Shown in pieces: positions 1-9,434 of a DNA stretch of 64,000 nt. The notes beneath the pieces were generated by a model, which did not search any database, was not told where the DNA came from, and was given only the letters and a program-made list of their open reading frames with translations. Every line of letters begins with the position of its first letter. Position 1 is the stretch's first letter. This DNA comes from Collimonas arenae (lineage in GTDB: Bacteria > Pseudomonadota > Gammaproteobacteria > Burkholderiales > Burkholderiaceae_D): the NCBI RefSeq assembly GCF_001584165.1, contig NZ_CP013233.1, forward strand, positions 1,860,001 through 1,924,000. Reading direction: 5' to 3'. The position numbers and the translations under genes are program-made.

Positions 1-496
1 AATCCTGTACGTAATATATATAGTCATGCAAATGGAAAGCGCCATCGCTGGCCGGGACCATGCGGGCATCGGTCCAGTCGGTGATGTAGACATCGTGTTC
101 CGGCAGCAGGCCGCGCACGGTATCGCGCAGCAATGTCGAGTGATGACCTGAGAGAGGCGCTACGAGCAACACGGTCGGCTGTTTGAGAGCGCTAACATCT
201 TTATTGCTAAGGGCTTTTTTAAAATGCAGGAGCCGGCAGAACGGCAGCGTCTGGGCAACCTCTTCGACGATCCCGATTTCCTTGCCATTGATTAATGTGC
301 TGGTGATATCGAAAGCTGGCTTTTCGTATTCCTTGCCCAGCCGGTACATCAATTCGTAGCCGGCGGCGATGCGTTGCGAGAATGGCGTGTGCGCCAGCGG
401 CGAAACAGGGTCGGTGAACAACCTGGCGCCGGCGTCTGCCCATTGCACCAGCGGCAGCATTAAAGACCGGTTGAATTCGTGAAATTGATAGAGCAT
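1..496 (-). CDS. phaZ: Intracellular polyhydroxyalkanoate (PHB) depolymerase, N-terminal part, cut by the window edge
   Basis: About 165 codons are visible, starting from the ATG at 494-496 (protein start MLYQFHEFNRSLM). The reading is open to the left edge, so the C-terminal half lies outside. The segment APLSGHHSTLLRDTVRGLLP followed by the HDVYITDWTDARMVP region is typical of cytoplasmic PHB depolymerases of the PhaZ type, alpha/beta-hydrolases that break down stored polyhydroxybutyrate granules. The catalytic residues further downstream cannot be checked here. The frame differs from a longer antisense-like reading in the same place, but only this one gives the family sequence. It implies a PHB-storing betaproteobacterium. 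Confidence 0.88.
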   Translation of the reverse strand, partial: MLYQFHEFNRSLMLPLVQWADAGARLFTDPVSPLAHTPFSQRIAAGYELMYRLGKEYEKPAFDITSTLINGKEIGIVEEVAQTLPFCRLLHFKKALSNKDVSALKQPTVLLVAPLSGHHSTLLRDTVRGLLPEHDVYITDWTDARMVPASDGAFHLHDYIYYVQD

Positions 497-714
497 ACCT
501 TGCCTTTTGGGTGGTCCTGGACGACAACTGCATAAAGTTGCATATATTGCAACGCAATAAGTGACCTATTTTATCTTATGTAAAGGGTTGCCGTGTGAAT
601 CCTGTAGTCGGGTAACAACGGTATAAATAGAAATACATATTTGGCTAGGCTGGTCGCAAATATACCACTTGCCGCCTGCATATGAGCGGTAAGTAATAAG
701 TACATGAGAAGAGT

Positions 715-1172
715 TTATTTAGCGATCAGGTCCGACGACATGACTGCCTTCAGGTAGTTGGTCGTGATATCGCCACGCTCACGCTGGGCAATCCACCAGA
801 CGTTGCCCTTGCGGACCGACCATTCCTGCATTTGTCCGGCAATCAGCAAGGCGGCGACCTGGCCCAGCGTGGGTTGGTGGCCGATGATCAGCACCGGCTC
901 GCGATTGAAGGGCCAATTGGCGACCGCCAGCAATTGTTCGGCCGAGCAATCCGGTGCCAGGTGAGGGTGAGTCTTGAATTTGCGGCCGAGTGCCTCGGCG
1001 GTTTGTACGGTCCGGGTGGCCGGGCTACTGATGATTTTGCAGCTATTGGGCAAGTTGTGATCCAGCCAGTCGGCCATTTTCCAGGCTTGCTTGTGACCCT
1101 TTCCGGTTAGCGCACGGCCTTCGTCCGGCTCCCGATTTCTGCCTCCGCGTGCCGCCATAAAATCAGTTCCAT
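715..1172 (-). CDS. sixA: Phosphohistidine phosphatase SixA, interrupted by an apparent one-base frameshift
   Basis: The ATG at 1170-1172 gives MELILWRHAEAEIG, the N-terminus of the SixA histidine phosphatase family; RHAEAE carries the catalytic RH motif. This frame stops soon after. The rest of the protein (PDEGRALTGKGHKQAWKMADW through the VLIIGHQPTLGQVAALL motif to SSDLIAK) continues in another frame to the stop at 715. Restoring one G at the run around 1131-1133 (plus-strand CCC) rejoins the two parts into about 152 residues, the usual family length. SixA removes phosphate from histidines of phosphorelay or PTS proteins. It lies 29 bp beyond the stop of ppk on the same strand, so the two may share a transcript. 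Confidence 0.85.
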
Positions 1173-1201
1173 GATGTGGGTCCTTGCTTGAATGCGTCTT
1201 T

Positions 1202-3333
1202 TTACTTTAAGGGGGAAAGCGCGCCTAGGGAGAGCATCAGATGCCGTTGCGCACTATATGGCTTTTGCCTGTGATGCGGCTTTGATTTATGCCAATTACC
1301 GTCGGATCCCAGAATCCAGGCATTGGCATTGTCTTTCAGGTAAGGAGTGAGGCCTTCGTTGATTACCCGCTTCTTGAGTGTTTTGTCATGCACCGGGAAG
1401 GCTACCTCGATACGCCGGAACAGGTTGCGGTTCATCCAGTCGGCGCTGCTCAGATAAACGTCGTGCTGCAAGTTGTTACGGAAATAATAGATACGACTGT
1501 GTTCCAGGAAGCGGCCGATGATCGAGCGCACGTGGATATTTTCAGACAAGCCCGGCACGCCCGGCCTGAGCGCGCAAGCGCCGCGCACGATCAGTTCGAT
1601 CTTGACGCCGTCGGCAGAGGCAGCATACAGCGCGCGGATCACGGATTCGTCCAGCAGCGCGTTCATCTTGGCGACGATGCGCGCTGGCCGACCCCTGCGG
1701 GCGATCTCGGCTTCGTTATGAATGGCGCGGATGATTTCTTTCTGCAGCGAGAATGGCGCCAGCCACAGCAGATCCATTTTCTTCGGTTTGGTCAGGCTGG
1801 TCAGGTGCATGAAGACTTCGTTGACTTCGGTGGCCAGTTTCTGGTTGGAAGTCAGGAGTCCGAAATCGGTATACAGTTTGGTGGTGCTCGGATGGTAATT
1901 GCCTGTACCGAGATGGGCGTAGTAACGCAGCTCTCCATCGCCGTTCTTGTCTCGTTCGCGGCGGATTACCAGCGATAGCTTGGCATGCGTCTTCAGTCCG
2001 ACCACGCCGTACACTACCTGGGCGCCGGCGCGTTCGAGCTTGTCTGCCCAGTTGATATTGGCTTCTTCATCGAAGCGGGCCATCAGCTCCACCACCACAG
2101 TTACTTCCTTGCCGCGCTGTGCAGCCAGGATCAACGCTTCCATCAGGTCCGAGTTCATGCCGGTGCGATAGATGGTCTGTTTGATCGCCACTACATTGGG
2201 ATCGAACGCAGCGGAGCGAACGAAGTCGATCACCGGCTGGAATGACTGGAAGGGGTGGTGCAGCAGCACATCCTTCCGTTTCAATTGCTCGAAAATGTCG
2301 TCGCCCGCCGCCAGTTGTATCGGCAAGCCCGGAGAAAATGGCGGAAACCGCAGAGATGCATCGTTCACCTGATCGATCATCTCCGACAGACGGACCATAT
2401 TGACCGGCCCGTCCACTGCGTACAAACGGTTTGGCGCGATAGCGAATTGGCTGAGCAGGAATTGCGACAGATGCTCTGGGCAGCTGCGCGCTACCTCAAG
2501 CCGTACCGCAACGCCGAACTGACGGCTTTGCAATTCGCTCTGCAGGGCCTGGCGCAAATTCTTCACTTCCTCTTCATCGACCCACAAATCGCTGTTCCGG
2601 GTTACGCGAAATTGCGAATAAGACAATATCTGGCGACCGGCAAAAAGCTCGCCGATATGGGCGTGAATGATGGATGACAACAGGCAGAACGAGTTGCCCT
2701 TGGGCGACAGCACATCGGGCAACTTGATTACACGCGGCAGTACGCGCGGCGCCTTGATGATGGCAATCGTGGTGCTGCGGCCGAAGGCATCCTTGCCCGC
2801 CATCTCGACAATGAAATTTAAGCTCTTGTTCAACACCTGGGGGAAGGGATGGCTGGATCAAGCCCGATGGGCGTGAGCAGAGGACGTATTTCCTGCTCGA
2901 AAAAGGCTTTCACCCATGCCCGTTGTTCTTCGGTACGGTCGTCGTGCCGCAGCAGGTGTATGCCGATTGCCGACAACTGCGGCAGGATTGCCTGATTCAA
3001 TATCTCATATTGGCGATCGACGATCTGGTGGCACTCGATACTGGTGCGTTCCAGCGCGGCGGTCAGTGCGGGGGGATCCGTGTTTTCGCCGTCGATACGA
3101 CTATTGGCGAGCAGGCTGGCGATGCGGACTTCAAAAAACTCATCAAGGTTGTTACTGACAATGCATAAGTATCGCAATCGCTCCAGCAAGGGGACATGGC
3201 GGTCTTCCGCCTGGGCCATCACGCGGCGATTGAAGGCCAGTTGCGACAGCTCTCGATTCAAATAGCTTGGATTGGCGTCTAATCTGGCGCCTGAATATCT
3301 TGTTTCATCGTCCGACTTGGTTTTCTTGTTCAT
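1202..3333 (-). CDS. ppk: Polyphosphate kinase 1, interrupted by an apparent one-base frameshift
   Basis: PPK1 makes long-chain polyphosphate from ATP. The N-terminal part (MNKKTKSDDETR, then YLNRELSQLAFNRRV and RYLCIVSNNLDEFFEVR) runs in one frame to GLDPA near 2855. The remaining ~540 residues are in another frame from VLNKSLNFIVEMAGKD. Adding one base at the GG of 2851-2852 restores the expected DPAHPFPQV junction and a protein of about 710 residues, the normal PPK1 size. Both catalytic histidine regions are present: YYAHLGTGNYHPSTT and GRFLEHSRIYYF. The gene faces away from pstS across a 359-bp gap with Pho-box-like sites, which fits co-regulation by phosphate. Confidence 0.92.
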
Positions 3334-3381
3334 GAATCAGGCAGCGGGTCTGATGGTTTTCGCGGAGTGTATGGAGTGAAT

Positions 3382-3399
3382 ATGACAGGTTGATGAACA
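3382..3399 (-). promoter_or_regulatory. Possible Pho box upstream of ppk (weak first half)
   Basis: On the minus strand the site reads TGTTCAT-CAAC-CTGTCAT: a perfect second half-repeat 11 bp from a degenerate first half. It lies 49 bp upstream of the ppk start codon. The spacer is less AT-rich than in the pstS site, so this is a tentative PhoB operator. Confidence 0.35.
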
Positions 3400-3549
3400 A
3401 ATTGGAAGATTTGTTAGCGTTATCTTGTCATTCACGTCGGTTCAGGTTGGTGCGCATCAAAAAATGATAAAAGATCAAAAATAACTGGCGTTAATTGTGT
3501 ATCTGGATTGTTTTTTTGCAAATTATCGAAATTTACAATCATTTTTCTC

Positions 3550-3567
3550 TCGTCATAAAGCTGTCAT
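3550..3567 (+). promoter_or_regulatory. Pho box (PhoB operator) upstream of pstS
   Basis: The sequence TCGTCAT-AAAG-CTGTCAT matches the classical PhoB site of two CTGTCAT repeats in 11-bp register with an A-rich spacer (13 of 14 repeat positions). A weak -10 (TAGAGT, 3578-3583) follows 10 bp downstream with no good -35, as expected of a PhoB-activated promoter. It lies 125 bp before the pstS ATG. Confidence 0.85.
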
Positions 3568-3692
3568 AAATGTTGGTTAGAGTTCGCCCTGTCTTAGGGG
3601 CTGTTGTGAAATTTTCTTCCTTTTAACGTGAAGCCAATTTCACAACAGTCTCAACTTAGGCACACCACACATAGTCCATAAGGGAGTAACAA

Positions 3693-4735
3693 ATGCGATT
3701 GAATCACTTCGTTAAAGCCGCCATTATCGCAATGGGTGCGACATTGGCTGTTTCGTCGGTCATGGCAGCCGAGATTACCGGCGCCGGCGCGTCTTTTCCT
3801 TACCCGATCTATTCCAAGTGGGCTGAAGCCTACAAGAGCGCTACCGGCAACAGCCTGAACTACCAATCGATCGGCTCCGGCGGCGGCATCAAGCAAATCA
3901 AAGCCAAAACCGTTGACTTCGGTGCTTCCGACATGCCTTTGAAGGTGGAAGAGCTGAACGCCGACAATCTGGCGCAGTTCCCGGCAATCATGGGCGGTGT
4001 GGTGCCAGTCGTGAACCTGGATGGCGTCGCCCCAGGTCAACTGAAGTTGACTGGTCCAATCGTGGCTGACATCTACCTGGGCAAGATCACCAAGTGGAAT
4101 GCACCAGAAATCGCGGCCCTCAATCCAGGCGTCAAATTGCCGGCCGACGACATCACCGTGGTGTATCGTGCTGACGGCTCGGGCACTTCGTTCGTGTTCA
4201 CCAGCTACCTGTCGAAGACTAGCGCTGCATTCAAGAGCGGTGTTGGTGCTGGTACTGCTGTCAAGTGGCCAACTGGCGTAGGTGGCAAGGGTAACGAAGG
4301 TGTTGCTGCCAACGTGCAAAAGATCAAGGGTTCGATTGGTTATGTCGAGTACGCATACGCCAAGAAGAACAAACTGCAGCACACTCAGCTGAAGAATCAT
4401 GACGGCAACTTCGTGCAACCGGACGACGAAACATTCAAGGCCGCTGCTGCTGGCGCCGACTGGCCAAGACTCCAGGTTTCGCACTGGACTTCACCGATGC
4501 AGCAGGCAAGAGCAGCTGGCCAATCACCAGTGCTTCGTTCATCCTGCTTCACAAGACTCAGGCTGACGCAGCCAAGGGCAAGGAAGTATTGAAGTTCTTT
4601 GAGTGGGCATACAAGAACGGCGGCGCAGCAGCCACCGAACTCGACTATGTCGCGATTCCTGCTTCGGTTGTGAAACTGGTGGAAGAATCGTGGAAAGCAC
4701 AGATCAAGGACAACGCCGGCAAGGCAGTCTGGTAA
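3693..4735 (+). CDS. pstS: Phosphate ABC transporter periplasmic binding protein PstS, with an apparent frameshift near the 3' end
   Basis: PstS captures inorganic phosphate in the periplasm for the PstCAB importer. The start follows AGGGAG with good spacing. The first ~25 residues form a signal peptide ending SSVMAA. Phosphate-contact motifs GAGASFPYPIYSKW, SIGSGGGIKQI, DFGASDMPL and YRADGSGTS are all present. At about 4463 the frame changes. Adding one G to the GG of 4462-4463 (GCCGACTGG) restores AKTPGFALDFTDAAGKSSWP, after which the frame runs to KAVW and a stop at 4733-4735. The restored length is 347 residues, close to the E. coli 346. As given, the last ~90 residues would be replaced by unrelated sequence. 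Confidence 0.93.
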
Positions 4736-4758
4736 TTGTTTGATCTGATGTCCGATGC

Positions 4759-4785
4759 GGGTCGGACGCTGCCTGGCGCCGACCC
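4759..4785 (+). other. Intercistronic hairpin between pstS and pstC
   Basis: GGGTCGG and CCGACCC arms flank a 13-nt loop just after the pstS stop. No T-run follows, so this is more likely an RNA-stabilising or attenuating hairpin than a terminator. Such hairpins often keep the binding-protein message more abundant than the permease message. The rest of the 281-bp gap up to pstC holds no evident gene. Confidence 0.45.
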
Positions 4786-5016
4786 ACATCGCGAGCATCA
4801 GCCGATTCGGACCAACGATTCGGAAATGCAGCGCGAGCAGATTGTGGCAGTTTGACGGCCACCTGCTCGCCTTCTTTGAATATGGCAAGCGTATCGAGAT
4901 AAGCGCATCACTGGTACACAGTAGTCTTCACGCGAAACATCTCCTGCAAGTCGAGCGCGGTCCGGCCGCTAGGTTAATCGCCGCCGCATCTTATTCTTCA
5001 TCGGATATCGCTACTC

Positions 5017-6045
5017 ATGAGTGCAAATATTCCTGTCATGGCACAATCGATTTCACCCCAGGCAACCACCGCTGAACAAGCGGGTGTGTCGCATCAGGCC
5101 TTGCTTGCCACCATGCGTAAGCAACGCATTCAAGATTTTCTTTTTCACAAGGTCACGCTGCTATTTTCGCTGATCGTGCTGTTCGTGCTGCTCGGCATTA
5201 TTGTCTGCCTGGCGATCGGCGCCTGGCCGGTGTTCCGCGAATATGGGCCATCCTTCATCACTACCGTCGAATGGGATCCGGTCAACGATCATTACGGCGC
5301 GATGATCGCCATCGTCGGCACATTGGTGACATCATTCATCGCCCTGGCTATCGCGTTCCCGGTAAGTTTCGGGATCGCATTGTTCCTTACTGAAATCTGT
5401 CCGGCAAAATTGCGCCGCCCGCTGGGCACCGCAGTTGAACTGCTGGCTGGCGTGCCGAGCATCATCTACGGCATGTGGGGACTGTTCGTATTTGCGCCGC
5501 TGTTTGCCGAGTACGGCCAGCCGTTCCTGGCGTCCACGATCGGCCAGTTGCCGGTGATCGGCGTGTTGTTCAACGGGCCAAAGATGGGCATTGGCCTGCT
5601 GACGGCCGGTCTGATCCTGGCTGTGATGATCATCCCGTTTATTTCTTCCGTGATGCGCGATGTGTTTGAAGTGGTGCCTGCGGTGCTGAAAGAGTCGGCT
5701 TACGGTCTGGGCTGCACGCGTTGGGAAGTGGTGCGCAAGGTCGTGCTGCCGTACGCCAAGACCGGCGTCGTCGGCGGCGTCATGCTGGGGCTTGGCCGCG
5801 CTCTGGGCGAGACCATGGCGGTCACTTTTGTGATCGGCAATGCGCAACGGTTATCGTGGTCGCTGTTCGCATCCGGCAACAGCATCGCCTCGACGCTGGC
5901 CAACGAAATCGCTGAGGCATCGACTACGCTGCATGTGTCGGCACTGTTTGCTCTTGGCCTGATCCTGTTCGTGATCACCTTCATCGTGTTGTCGATCGCC
6001 AAAATCATGTTGATGGGCATGTCCCGTAAAGAAGGTGTCAAATGA
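5017..6045 (+). CDS. pstC: Phosphate ABC transporter permease PstC
   Basis: This is one of the two membrane subunits of the PstSCAB phosphate importer. It has 342 residues. A long N-terminal cytoplasmic stretch (~45 residues) precedes about six membrane segments, the first being [20 protein letters not shown]. The permease EAA-loop region is visible as [20 protein letters not shown] with [12 protein letters not shown] after it, as in the PstC family. The start at 5017 ([10 protein letters not shown]) has only a weak ribosome site, and the ATG at 5038 is an alternative. Its stop overlaps the pstA start by 4 bases (ATGA), which indicates translational coupling. Confidence 0.94.
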   Translation: MSANIPVMAQSISPQATTAEQAGVSHQALLATMRKQRIQDFLFHKVTLLFSLIVLFVLLGIIVCLAIGAWPVFREYGPSFITTVEWDPVNDHYGAMIAIVGTLVTSFIALAIAFPVSFGIALFLTEICPAKLRRPLGTAVELLAGVPSIIYGMWGLFVFAPLFAEYGQPFLASTIGQLPVIGVLFNGPKMGIGLLTAGLILAVMIIPFISSVMRDVFEVVPAVLKESAYGLGCTRWEVVRKVVLPYAKTGVVGGVMLGLGRALGETMAVTFVIGNAQRLSWSLFASGNSIASTLANEIAEASTTLHVSALFALGLILFVITFIVLSIAKIMLMGMSRKEGVK

Positions 6046-6932
6046 AGAATTCCCATCAAACAGAGGCAGATGTATTGGCTCCGCCGGTGAACGCGGTTTA
6101 TCGCAAGCGCTTGCTGATGCACCGTTTCGGTATGGTGCTGTCGTTCCTGGCAATGGCGCTGGGCCTGCTGGTGCTGGCCTGGATCCTGGTGACATTGGTG
6201 ATCAAGGGTTTCGGTGCGCTGAACCTGGGCATCCTGACGCAAAACACCCCGGCTCCTGGATCTGGCTCCGGCGGTTTGCTCAACCCGATTGTCGGCAGCC
6301 TGATGCTGGTTGGACTGGCTACCGTGTTCAGTACGCCGGTTGGTATCCTGGCTGGTATTTATCTTGCGGAATATGGTGAGGAGAGCAAGCTGGCGCAGGT
6401 GACGCGCTTCGTGACTGACATCATGCTGTCGGCGCCATCCATCGTGATCGGCTTGTTCGTGTATGCGATCTACGTCGCCAAGGTGGGACATTTTTCGGGC
6501 TGGGCCGGTAGTTTTGCGCTGTCATTGATTGCTGTGCCGGTGGTGGTCCGCACGACCGACAACATGTTGAAGCTGGTGCCGGGCAATTTGCGTGAAGCGG
6601 CCTTTGCGCTGGGTGCGCCGCGTTGGAAAGTCGCCCTGCTGGTGCGGTTGCGCGCGGTCAAGGCTGGTGTCGTCACCGGCGTGCTGCTGGCGGTGGCGCG
6701 GATTGCGGGTGAAACCGCACCGCTGTTGTTCACTGCGCTGAACAACCAGTTCTTCAGCACCAACATGAACAAGCCGATCGCCAATTTGCCGGTCGTCATC
6801 AGCCAGTTCGCGATGAGCCCGTTCGACAACTGGGTGCCGCTTGCATGGGGCGGAGCGCTGCTGATTACGTTCAGCGTGCTGCTCTTGAACATCCTGTCGC
6901 GCTCGCTGTTCAGCCAAAAAATTCCAGGTTAA
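6042..6932 (+). CDS. pstA: Phosphate ABC transporter permease PstA
   Basis: This is the second membrane subunit of the Pst importer, with 296 residues and about six membrane segments. Family motifs seen include [33 protein letters not shown], the EAA loop [18 protein letters not shown] and [20 protein letters not shown]. The [10 protein letters not shown] stretch replaces the more usual I-T/S-L-P-x-A form, with no sign of frameshift. It overlaps pstC by 4 bases and ends 25 bases before pstB. Confidence 0.94.
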   Translation: MKNSHQTEADVLAPPVNAVYRKRLLMHRFGMVLSFLAMALGLLVLAWILVTLVIKGFGALNLGILTQNTPAPGSGSGGLLNPIVGSLMLVGLATVFSTPVGILAGIYLAEYGEESKLAQVTRFVTDIMLSAPSIVIGLFVYAIYVAKVGHFSGWAGSFALSLIAVPVVVRTTDNMLKLVPGNLREAAFALGAPRWKVALLVRLRAVKAGVVTGVLLAVARIAGETAPLLFTALNNQFFSTNMNKPIANLPVVISQFAMSPFDNWVPLAWGGALLITFSVLLLNILSRSLFSQKIPG

Positions 6933-6957
6933 CGCTTTCATATAGATTGCCATCATT

Positions 6958-7746
6958 ATGCAAACATCACTCAAGTCGAACTCGCTCGATAAAAAGCCGA
7001 CCATAGAAATTTCGGGATTGAATTTTTTCTACGGCAATTTCCAGGGCTTGAAGAATATCAACCTGCATGTCAATGAAAAGAAAGTGACAGCGTTCATCGG
7101 CCCATCCGGCTGCGGCAAATCGACGCTGTTGCGAACTCTGAACCGGATGTATGACTTGTATCCCGGCCAGCGTGCGGAAGGCGAGATCATCTACGCCGGC
7201 CGCAACATCCTGGAGCCCGGGCAAGATCTGAACATGCTGCGCGCCAAGGTCGGCATGGTATTCCAGAAGCCGACACCGTTCCCGATGTCGATCTATGACA
7301 ACATCGCCTTTGGTATCCGTCTCTACGAAAACCTGCCGAAAGGCGAAATGGACGAGCGCGTCGAATGGGCGTTGTCCAAGGCCGCGCTGTGGGGTGAGGT
7401 CAAGGACAAACTGAATAAAAGCGGGCTTAGCCTGTCTGGCGGTCAGCAGCAGCGCCTGTGTATTGCACGCAGCGTTGCCGTGCGTCCGGATGTGCTGTTG
7501 CTGGATGAGCCAACCTCGGCGCTGGATCCGATTTCGACAGCCAAGGTGGAAGAACTGATCAGCGAATTGAAGGTCGATTACACCATCGCCATCGTTACCC
7601 ACAACATGCAGCAGGCGGCGCGTTGTTCCGACTACACCGCTTACATGTATCTGGGCGAGCTGGTCGAGTTCGGCGAAACCGACCAGATCTTCATGAATCC
7701 TGCGCGCAAGGAAACGCAAGACTACATCACAGGACGCTTCGGCTGA
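6958..7746 (+). CDS. pstB: Phosphate ABC transporter ATPase PstB
   Basis: This ATPase powers phosphate import by PstSCA. It has 262 residues with a Walker A motif GPSGCGKST (about residues 47-55), a Q-loop [11 protein letters not shown], the ABC signature [14 protein letters not shown], a Walker [12 protein letters not shown] and an H-loop VTHNMQQ. The [11 protein letters not shown] segment is diagnostic for PstB among ABC ATPases. It sits between pstA and phoU in the standard Pst operon order. Confidence 0.96.
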   Translation: MQTSLKSNSLDKKPTIEISGLNFFYGNFQGLKNINLHVNEKKVTAFIGPSGCGKSTLLRTLNRMYDLYPGQRAEGEIIYAGRNILEPGQDLNMLRAKVGMVFQKPTPFPMSIYDNIAFGIRLYENLPKGEMDERVEWALSKAALWGEVKDKLNKSGLSLSGGQQQRLCIARSVAVRPDVLLLDEPTSALDPISTAKVEELISELKVDYTIAIVTHNMQQAARCSDYTAYMYLGELVEFGETDQIFMNPARKETQDYITGRFG

Positions 7747-7820
7747 TATAGCCGGCGGCCATTGGAAAAATAAACCGGCGCAGGTGCAAGCCTGGCCTAA
7801 AAGAAATCGAAGGAAATCAG

Positions 7821-8528
7821 ATGACTGGCGAACATTCTTCAAAACAATACGACACGGATTTGGAAACCATTCGCTCCAAAGTGCTGCTGATGGGCGGCCT
7901 GGTCGAACGCCAATTCCAGGAAGCCATCAACGTTTTCCGCAATGGCAACCTGGATGCGGCCGAACGTGTCATCAAGGATGACGACCAGGTCAATCGCCTG
8001 GAAATCGAACTCGACGATGCATGCAGCCACCTGATCGTGCGTCGCCAGCCGACTGCCAACGACCTGCGTACCGTGATGGCAACCATCAAAGTTATCACCG
8101 ACCTGGAGCGGATCGGCGACGAAGCCGCCAAGATCGCTCGCACCGCAATTCATTTGCACAAACGCGGCGCCGGTACCATCGACCATACCGAGACGGTACG
8201 CGTGATCGCCGCCGGCGCGGCTGACCTGCTGCACGATGCGTTGGATGCCTTGGCGCGCCTCGATGAAAAGCAAGCCATGCGATTGATTGCGCAGGATGTC
8301 GTCATCGATCGCGATTTCCGCTCGATCATGCGTAACCTGATCACCTTCATGATGGAAGATCCGCGCACCATTTCTGCATCGATGGATACTTTGTGGGTGG
8401 CCAAAGCGATCGAACGCATTGGTGACCATGCCAAGAATATCGCCGAATACGTGATCTACATTGTTGAAGGCAAGGATATCCGCCATACCGATTACGCTAC
8501 CGGCCAACTGGACGAGAGCGACGTCTGA
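7821..8528 (+). CDS. phoU: Phosphate signalling regulator PhoU
   Basis: PhoU links the Pst transporter to the PhoR sensor and keeps the Pho regulon off when phosphate is sufficient. It has 235 residues, is all-helical and contains the two PhoU repeats. The metal-binding motifs appear as KVITDLERIGDEAAKIAR and AKAIERIGDHAKNIAEYVIY. The ATG at 7821 follows a GGAAATCAG ribosome site. It is the fifth gene of the pst operon, 74 bp after pstB and 137 bp before phoB. Confidence 0.95.
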   Translation: MTGEHSSKQYDTDLETIRSKVLLMGGLVERQFQEAINVFRNGNLDAAERVIKDDDQVNRLEIELDDACSHLIVRRQPTANDLRTVMATIKVITDLERIGDEAAKIARTAIHLHKRGAGTIDHTETVRVIAAGAADLLHDALDALARLDEKQAMRLIAQDVVIDRDFRSIMRNLITFMMEDPRTISASMDTLWVAKAIERIGDHAKNIAEYVIYIVEGKDIRHTDYATGQLDESDV

Positions 8529-8665
8529 ACTGTGGCGAATATCGTAGAACGCATCATGGGGAGCAAGTTAACACCTTTATTTCACCTCTATGCATAAAAA
8601 TATTGTGTATTACACCAGTTGCAGTACTGCCAGCTGTTTAACATTGTCTGTTGCATCTGGTAAAA

Positions 8666-9355
8666 ATGGCTGCCGATAAAACCTCCATCCTGATCATTGA
8701 GGATGAGCCGTCTATCGCTGAACTGATCGGCTTTACCATCAAGGAAGCCGGCTGGTCGCCGTCGATCGTGCATACTGCCGCCGAAGGCTGGGAGTTTGTG
8801 CAGCGGCGCGTGCCACATCTGGTGCTGCTGGACTGGATGTTGCCCGATCAGAGCGGCTTGCGCCTGTTGTCGCAAATGCGCGCCGACCGTCAGCTGCAGT
8901 CGATGCTGGTGATGATGCTTACCGCGAAGAGCATGGAGGAAGACAAGATCGCCGGTCTTGACAATGGCGCCGACGATTACATGACCAAGCCTTTTTCGCC
9001 GCGCGAACTGACTTCGCGTGTCAAGGCCCTGTTGCGCCGCAAGGGGACCGATGAGGCGCCCGGTGTAATGCAGGCGGGTGCAGTGTCGCTTGATCCTGCC
9101 AGTTGTTCAGTTTGTCTTGAAAACCAGAAAATCGATATCGGCCACGCGGAATATCGCTTGCTGAAATTCTTCATGGCTAACCCGGATCGAGTGTTCTCGC
9201 GCAGCCAGTTGCTGGACAAGGTATGGGGCGATCACGTCGTCATCGAAGAACGTACTGTCGATGTCCATGTACTGCGCTTGCGCAAAGCCTTGCGTGAATC
9301 GGAACACCTGATTCGCACGGTGCGCAGCGTCGGCTACATGCTCTCTGCAAAATAG
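8666..9355 (+). CDS. phoB: Phosphate regulon response regulator PhoB (copy 1, in the pst operon)
   Basis: This is a 229-residue OmpR/PhoB-family regulator. The receiver domain carries the acidic pocket ED (12-13), phospho-acceptor D56 in LLDWMLPD and K108 in TKPF. The winged-helix domain ends with the family segment EERTVDVHVLRLRKAL and TVRSVGYMLSAK. I chose the ATG at 8666 (MAADKTSIL) over an upstream TTG; no strong Shine-Dalgarno is present. It pairs with phoR 79 bp downstream. A second PhoB lies at 25075-25770. The two differ at many positions outside the conserved motifs, so this is not a recent duplication. Confidence 0.9.
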   Translation: MAADKTSILIIEDEPSIAELIGFTIKEAGWSPSIVHTAAEGWEFVQRRVPHLVLLDWMLPDQSGLRLLSQMRADRQLQSMLVMMLTAKSMEEDKIAGLDNGADDYMTKPFSPRELTSRVKALLRRKGTDEAPGVMQAGAVSLDPASCSVCLENQKIDIGHAEYRLLKFFMANPDRVFSRSQLLDKVWGDHVVIEERTVDVHVLRLRKALRESEHLIRTVRSVGYMLSAK

Positions 9356-9434
9356 CAGGGGGCAAACGTACTTGATGGATGCTCTCAACTCATCGCCATA
9401 AAGCCAGCGTGCTTCTATTGCATAATCGTTATTT

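Larger units (their letters stand above)
3334..3692. other. Divergent intergenic region ppk/pstS (359 bp)
   Basis: This AT-rich gap separates the diverging ppk and pstS genes. Besides the two Pho-box-like sites listed separately, it holds an inverted repeat around 3606-3650 (TGTGAAATT and AATTTCACA arms) that would lie in the pstS leader. No small gene is evident in it. Confidence 0.6.

Noticed and set aside
219..557. 112-codon minus-strand reading at the left edge
   Set aside because: Another minus-strand frame of the same DNA gives the PHB depolymerase N-terminus; this one is a shadow.
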